Shown one piece after another: positions 60,224-64,000 of a stretch of DNA of 64,000 nucleotides (position 1 is its first letter; every line of letters begins with the position of its first letter). This DNA comes from LMUY01 sp964242925 (GTDB lineage Bacteria > Pseudomonadota > Alphaproteobacteria > Acetobacterales > Acetobacteraceae), in contig CAXTBW010000001.1 in NCBI GenBank assembly GCA_964242925.1, positions 29,722-93,721 of the forward strand, in the 5' to 3' direction. Under the pieces are notes generated by a model. It worked only from the letters and a program-made list of their open reading frames with translations. It was not told where the DNA came from and did not search any database. Position numbers and translations under genes: made by a program.

Positions 60224-60859
60224 GTGCCGCCCATCCTGTTCCAGGACCAACGCTTCGTCGTGCTGGACAAGCCGGCCGGGCTGCCCGTGCACCCGGGGCC
60301 GCGCGGCGGGCCGAGCGTGGAGGACTGGTTCGCCGCCCTGTCGCGCCGCCGCGACGGCCCGTGGCTGGCGCACCGGTTGGACGCCGACACGTCCGGCTGC
60401 CTCGTCATCGCGTTGCGCCGCGCCGCGCTGCACCAGGCGCAGGCCGCGTTCGCCGGCGGCTTGGCGGAGAAGACCTACTGGGCCGTCGTGAAGGGCGGCC
60501 CGTCGGCGGACAGCGGCCGGGTGGATGCGGCGCTCGCCAAGCGCATTCGGCCGGAGGGCTGGCGCATGGCGGCCGACCCCGCCGGGCAGCGCGCGGTGAC
60601 CGATTGGCGGGTGCGCGGCCGGGCGCCCGGTATGACGTGGCTGGAGCTGCACCCGCGCACCGGCCGCACCCACCAGGTCCGCGTGCACTGCGCCCTGCTC
60701 GGCTGCCCGGTGCTCGGCGACCCGGCGTATGGCGACGGCGTTGGCCCGCTCCACCTGCTGGCCCGGGCTATCGCGTTGCCGCTCGACCCGGTTCTGGCGG
60801 CCACGGCGGACCCGCCGGCGCATATGAGAGACGCGCTGGCGGCGTGCGGTTTCGCCTGA
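60224..60859 (+). CDS. RluA-family pseudouridine synthase
   Basis: The protein has about 211 residues. The catalytic Asp lies in WLAHRLDADTSGCLVIAL (HRLD-x-D-T-S-G), and the RNA-binding block HPRTGRTHQVRVHCALLGCPVLGD is intact. No S4 domain is present, as in RluA, RluE-like and RsuA-type short members. It converts uridine to pseudouridine in rRNA or tRNA; which site is not evident. The start is set at GTG 60224 (PPILFQDQRFVVLDKPAG); GTG 60185 would add 13 residues. Confidence 0.87.
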   Translation: MPPILFQDQRFVVLDKPAGLPVHPGPRGGPSVEDWFAALSRRRDGPWLAHRLDADTSGCLVIALRRAALHQAQAAFAGGLAEKTYWAVVKGGPSADSGRVDAALAKRIRPEGWRMAADPAGQRAVTDWRVRGRAPGMTWLELHPRTGRTHQVRVHCALLGCPVLGDPAYGDGVGPLHLLARAIALPLDPVLAATADPPAHMRDALAACGFA

Positions 60860-60915
60860 CGTTGCAAATCGCCCGGCCAGGCTAACCTTTCGCCTGCTCC
60901 GGACGTTGGAACGGT

Positions 60916-62001
60916 ATGCGGCACATTCATCTGCACCCGTTGGGCGGCGCGGCGGGCGACATGTTCGTCGCTTGCATGCTGGACGCCTTTCCGGAACACC
61001 AGGCCGGGGTGATCGATGCGGCCCACATGCTGAGCCAGGCGGAGTGCCGTCTGGCGCCGCATGACGACGGCACGCTGACCGGCGCGCGCTTCACCGTCGA
61101 GGACGCGGCCGACCACCATCATCACGGCCACCATCATGGCCACGATCATGGGCCCGGCGCGCACCGCCATTGGTCCGACATCCGCGCGATGATCGCGGCG
61201 TCCGCGCTGTCGCCGCCGGTGCGGGACCACGCAGTCGGCATCTTCGCCGTTCTGGCCGAGGCGGAGGGCCGCGTGCACGGCGTGGCGCCGGACGCGGTCG
61301 CGTTCCACGAGGTGGGGGCNNNNNNNNNNNNNNNNNNNNNNNNNNNNNNNNNNNNNNNNNNNNNNNNNNNNNNNNNNNNNNNNNNNNNNNNNNNNNNNNN
61401 NNNNNNNNNNNNNNNNNNNCTGCGCTACCTCGGCTGCAACGACGCAGCGCCCGTTGGGGGCACGCTGCGCCGCTCCGGCTACGGGTTCGGCGCGCGCCGC
61501 CTGCCGGGCATCCCGAACTGCCTGCGCGCCCTGGTGTTCGACACCGAAGCGGAGGCAACAACCCCCGGTCATCGGGAACTGGCGGTGATCAGCTTCGAGG
61601 TTGACGACCAGTCGGGCGAGGACCTGGCGATGGGGCTCGAGCGGGTGCGCGCGGCGCCTGGCGTGCACGACGTCGTGCAGATGCCGGCGTTCGGCAAGAA
61701 GTCCCGCCTGGCGGTGCATGTGCAGGTGCTCACCCGGCCGGACACGCTGGACGCCGTCGTGGACCTCTGCTTCCAGGAGACCTCGACCATCGGCTTGCGC
61801 ACCCACCTGGTGCAGGGCCGCGCACTGGCCCGACGCTTCGCCACCGCGACCGTCGACGGCGCCGCCGTGCCCGTGAAGCTGGTCGAACGGCCCGGCGGGA
61901 CAACGGGGAAGGCGGAAGCCGATGCGCTTGGTCAGCTCGCCACCCACGCCGCGCGGTCCCGCCTTCGCCGACTGGCCGAGCAGGACGTGGGGGAGCTTTG
62001 A
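60916..62001 (+). CDS. larC: Nickel-pincer cofactor synthase LarC (interrupted by an assembly gap)
   Basis: The visible parts encode LarC, the CTP-dependent nickel insertase: HLHPLGGAAGDMFVACMLDAF, a His-rich metal loop (HHHHGHHHGHDHG, about 58-70), FAVLAEAEGRVHG and FHEVGA. After 100 N come RRSGYGFGARRLPGIPNCLRALVFD and the C-terminal domain to RRLAEQDVGEL. Only 327 residues are readable against about 400 for the family, so the true gap probably exceeds 100 bases. No frameshift between the two halves is seen, unlike the ribosomal-frameshift larC of Lactobacillus. larE overlaps its stop (TTGA). Confidence 0.88.
   Translation: MRHIHLHPLGGAAGDMFVACMLDAFPEHQAGVIDAAHMLSQAECRLAPHDDGTLTGARFTVEDAADHHHHGHHHGHDHGPGAHRHWSDIRAMIAASALSPPVRDHAVGIFAVLAEAEGRVHGVAPDAVAFHEVGXXXXXXXXXXXXXXXXXXXXXXXXXXXXXXXXXXLRYLGCNDAAPVGGTLRRSGYGFGARRLPGIPNCLRALVFDTEAEATTPGHRELAVISFEVDDQSGEDLAMGLERVRAAPGVHDVVQMPAFGKKSRLAVHVQVLTRPDTLDAVVDLCFQETSTIGLRTHLVQGRALARRFATATVDGAAVPVKLVERPGGTTGKAEADALGQLATHAARSRLRRLAEQDVGEL
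61320..61419. other. Assembly gap (100 N) inside larC
   Basis: Exactly 100 N, the usual placeholder for a gap of unknown size. It removes the middle of LarC, after FHEVGA and before LRYLGCNDAAPVGG. The frame reads through only because of the chosen N count. Confidence 0.95.
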
Positions 62002-62789
62002 CCCCGCTCGACCGGTTGCATGCCGTCATCGCGCCAATGGGCCGGATCGCGGTTGCGGTCAGCGGCGGGATCGACAGCCTGACGCTCGCCACCGTGGCGC
62101 ACCGGTTTGGCCAGGCCGCGATGCACCACGCCACCTCGCCCGCGGTGCCCGCCGAGGCGACCGCGCGCACCCGGGCGCAGGCGGCTTTGCAAGGCTGGCG
62201 GCTCGACGTGTTCGACGCGGGGGAGTTCGCCGACCCGGCTTACCGCGCCAACCCGGTGAACCGCTGCTTCTTCTGCAAGACCAACCTCTACGGCGCCGTG
62301 GCCCGCCGCACCGAACACACGATCCTGTCGGGCGCCAACCTCGACGACCTCGGCGAATACCGCCCGGGCCTGGACGCCGCGCGCGACCACGCGGTGCGAC
62401 ACCCGTTCGTCGAGGCCGGCATCGACAAGCGCACCGTGCGCGCGCTGGCCGCCGAGTTGGGCCTGGGCGCGCTGGCGGAGCTGCCGTCGGCGCCCTGCCT
62501 GTCAAGCCGGGTCGAGACCGGCATCCGCATCGAGGCGCCCGTGCTCGCCATGGTGCACCAGGCGGAGACGCTGCTGACCGCCCGGCTGGCGCCCAAGACC
62601 GTGCGCTGCCGGGTTCGCGCCCAGGCGGTGGTGGTCGAGTTGGACGAAGCGGCGCTCGCGGCGCTGGGCGACGCGCGGGAGGCGTTGCGGGCCGAGGTGC
62701 AAGCGCTGGCGGACGCGGCCGGGCTGCGGCGCCCGGTGGAATTCGCCGCCTACCGCAATGGCAGCGCGTTTCTGCGAGTGGCGCCGTGA
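61998..62789 (+). CDS. larE: ATP-dependent sacrificial sulfur transferase LarE
   Basis: The protein has 263 residues. The PP-loop AVAVSGGIDSLTLATVAH adenylates the precursor; NRCFFCKTNLYGAVA and ELPSAPCLSSRVETGIRIE follow. The Cys in PCLSSR matches the sulfur-donating Cys176 of the Lactobacillus enzyme; with the C-x2-C pair a cluster-bound variant is possible. It puts sulfur on the pyridinium carboxylates made by LarB. The TTG start overlaps the larC stop (TTGA), with GGGGGAG upstream. larB overlaps its end by GTGA. Confidence 0.92.
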   Translation: MTPLDRLHAVIAPMGRIAVAVSGGIDSLTLATVAHRFGQAAMHHATSPAVPAEATARTRAQAALQGWRLDVFDAGEFADPAYRANPVNRCFFCKTNLYGAVARRTEHTILSGANLDDLGEYRPGLDAARDHAVRHPFVEAGIDKRTVRALAAELGLGALAELPSAPCLSSRVETGIRIEAPVLAMVHQAETLLTARLAPKTVRCRVRAQAVVVELDEAALAALGDAREALRAEVQALADAAGLRRPVEFAAYRNGSAFLRVAP

Positions 62790-63454
62790 ACGACGAGTTC
62801 GTGCTCGACGAGGGCCGCGCGCTCCGCTTGGGGTTCGGCGAGGCGGTATTCTGCGCCGGCAAGTCCCCCGCGCAGATCGCCGCCATCCTGGACGCCGCGG
62901 CTGGCCCGATGCTTCTGACCCGGCTCGACCCGGCCCGCTTCGAGGCGCTGCCGGCGAGCGCGCGCCAGATGCTGGATTACGACCCGGTCTCCGCCACCGC
63001 GTTCCTCGGCGCGGCGCTGCCCAGCGAAGGCGCCGCGTCGGTCGCCGTGGTGACGGCGGGGACCTCGGACGTGCCCGTCGCCCGCGAGGCGATCCGCACC
63101 CTGGCATTCCAAGGGCGCGAGGCCGTGCTGGTTGCCGATGTGGGCGTGGCCGGGCTTTGGCGGCTGCTGCGGCGTGTCGAGGAGTTGCGGGCGATGCGGG
63201 TGGTGATCGTCGCCGCCGGCATGGACGCGGCGCTGCCCAGCGTGATCGGCGGCCTGGTGGGCGGCGTCGTGATCGCAGTGCCCACCTCCGTCGGCTACGG
63301 CGTGGCCGCGGGCGGCCACGCGGCGCTCAACGCCATCCTTTCGAGCTGCGCGCCGGGCATCGTCACGGTGAACATCGACAACGGCTACGGCGCGGCCTGC
63401 GCGGCGCTGCGCGTTCTGGGTCCAAAGAATGGAGAGCGCCATGGAACGACGTGA
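62786..63454 (+). CDS. larB: Nickel-pincer cofactor carboxylase/hydrolase LarB
   Basis: The protein has 222 residues. The C-terminal half is PurE-like: VAVVTAGTSDVPVAREAIRTL, VVIVAAGMDAALPSVIGGLVGGVVIAVPTSVGYG and a closing VNIDNGYGAACAA. LarB carboxylates nicotinic acid adenine dinucleotide and cleaves the phosphoanhydride, the first step of the cofactor. The GTG start overlaps the larE stop. The following aldo/keto reductase ATG lies 14 bases inside its end, so all four genes look coupled. larA is not in view. Confidence 0.92.
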   Translation: MNDEFVLDEGRALRLGFGEAVFCAGKSPAQIAAILDAAAGPMLLTRLDPARFEALPASARQMLDYDPVSATAFLGAALPSEGAASVAVVTAGTSDVPVAREAIRTLAFQGREAVLVADVGVAGLWRLLRRVEELRAMRVVIVAAGMDAALPSVIGGLVGGVVIAVPTSVGYGVAAGGHAALNAILSSCAPGIVTVNIDNGYGAACAALRVLGPKNGERHGTT

Positions 63455-64000
63455 TTTCGTGAAGGCCGCCGCGTTGGGCATGGCCGCCGCCGCAATGGCG
63501 GGCGCCGCGCCGGCCGACCCGGTGGCCGAGACCAGCCAGGGCGGCCAGGTGAAGCCGACCGGCCCGGTCACCTCGCGCATCGCCGAGCACCCGGACATGA
63601 AATACCGTCCCCTCGGGACCACTGGGGAACGCGTGTCGCTGGTGGGCATGGGCGGGTTCCACCTGGCAAAGCCCGGCGGCGCCACGGCCAACGAGGCGAC
63701 CGCCATCATCCATGCCGGGATCGAGGCCGGCATCAATTTCTGCGACAACTGCTGGGACTACAACGACGGCGAGAGCGAGATCCGGCTCGGCCGCGCGCTG
63801 GCCGGCGGGTGGCGCGACCGCACGTTCCTGATGACCAAGATCGACGGCCGCACCGCGAAGGCCGCCACCACGCAGCTGGAGCAGTCGCTGAGCCGGCTGC
63901 AGACCGACCACCTCGACCTGATCCAGTTCCACGAGATCATCCGGATGGACGACCCGGAGCGGGTGTTCGCCGCCGGCGGCGCGCTGGAGGCGGTGCTGCG
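63441..64000 (+). CDS. Tat-exported aldo/keto reductase, N-terminal part
   Basis: The first 186 codons are visible; the gene continues past the right edge. MERRDFVKAAALGMAAAAMAGAAPA is a twin-arginine signal (R-R-x-F-x-K). After a linker comes the AKR barrel: KYRPLGTTGERVSLVGMGG, INFCDNCWDYNDGESE (Asp and Tyr of the tetrad), FLMTKIDGR (Lys) and LDLIQFHEI (His). Export of a folded NADPH enzyme is unusual, as the cofactor is scarce in the periplasm; a lipid- or quinone-linked role is possible. GGAGAG lies 5-10 bases upstream, and it overlaps larB by 14 bases. Confidence 0.88.
   Translation, partial: MERRDFVKAAALGMAAAAMAGAAPADPVAETSQGGQVKPTGPVTSRIAEHPDMKYRPLGTTGERVSLVGMGGFHLAKPGGATANEATAIIHAGIEAGINFCDNCWDYNDGESEIRLGRALAGGWRDRTFLMTKIDGRTAKAATTQLEQSLSRLQTDHLDLIQFHEIIRMDDPERVFAAGGALEAVL

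Overview
The window is high-GC, almost fully coding DNA from a Gram-negative bacterium. The gene types point to an alphaproteobacterium, most likely Rhodospirillales/Acetobacteraceae: an alphaproteobacterial-type GlgC, many CaiB/BaiF CoA-transferases and Liv-type transporters, a biliverdin phytochrome with an HWE kinase, and intergenic palindromes of the CGTCATTGCGAGG type. This placement is inference from gene content. Two runs of exactly 100 N (57621-57720 and 61320-61419) show a draft scaffold. No rRNA, tRNA, CRISPR, phage or IS element was recognised.

Layout. 1-1945: EmrAB-type efflux genes divergent from an HxlR regulator. 1942-11095: mixed catabolic enzymes (racemase-type CoA-transferase, two-carbon aldolase, 2-hydroxyacid dehydrogenase, PEP-mutase/ICL-fold lyase), an epimerase, an aldo/keto reductase and a phytochrome kinase-receiver. 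11181-14033: cyanide-insensitive-type bd oxidase (cydAB), a truncated SLAC1/TehA gene remnant and a small secreted Cys protein. 14187-20922: old yellow enzyme, SDRs, a Liv-type binding protein, a MaoC/FAS1-like hydratase and a thiolase-like protein, probably for uptake and CoA-linked breakdown of an organic acid or ring compound. 20868-26757: CopA-type ATPase, then a CHASE3 hybrid kinase and a single-domain receiver.

26911-32297 is the most unusual block. A vWA protein, a PP2C phosphatase and a kinase-(Cys cluster)-TM-HhH protein lie in one tightly coupled operon (TAA-t-TTG, then a GTGA overlap), followed by an APC permease. It matches the architecture known as the TerY phosphorylation triad (TerY-P), linked to stress and phage defence. 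32402-41507: CoA-transferase, fumarase/ASL-fold lyase, DUF4139 protein, dipeptide-type binding protein, a split TPP decarboxylase pair and ferredoxin-NADP reductase. 41579-44292: glgC-glgA for glycogen. 44538-48985: a GCG_CRPN peptide, lipid kinase plus phosphoesterase, and glycosyltransferase plus thioester-reductase-like protein. 49118-53931: a complete Liv-type ABC transporter with a fused permease-ATPase. 54141-60859: ftsK, transglutaminase-like protein, MFS, DoxX, TrmH and RluA family genes. 60916-64000: larC-larE-larB for the nickel-pincer cofactor, without larA in view, followed by a Tat-exported aldo/keto reductase that runs off the end.

Three families of intergenic palindromes recur. 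One is about 91-100 bp with four copies, one has two 129-139 bp copies with 32-34 nt arms, and one is a short CCCTCTCCCGC/GCGGGAGAGGG hairpin. The arm of the last appears to supply the Shine-Dalgarno sequence of two downstream genes.
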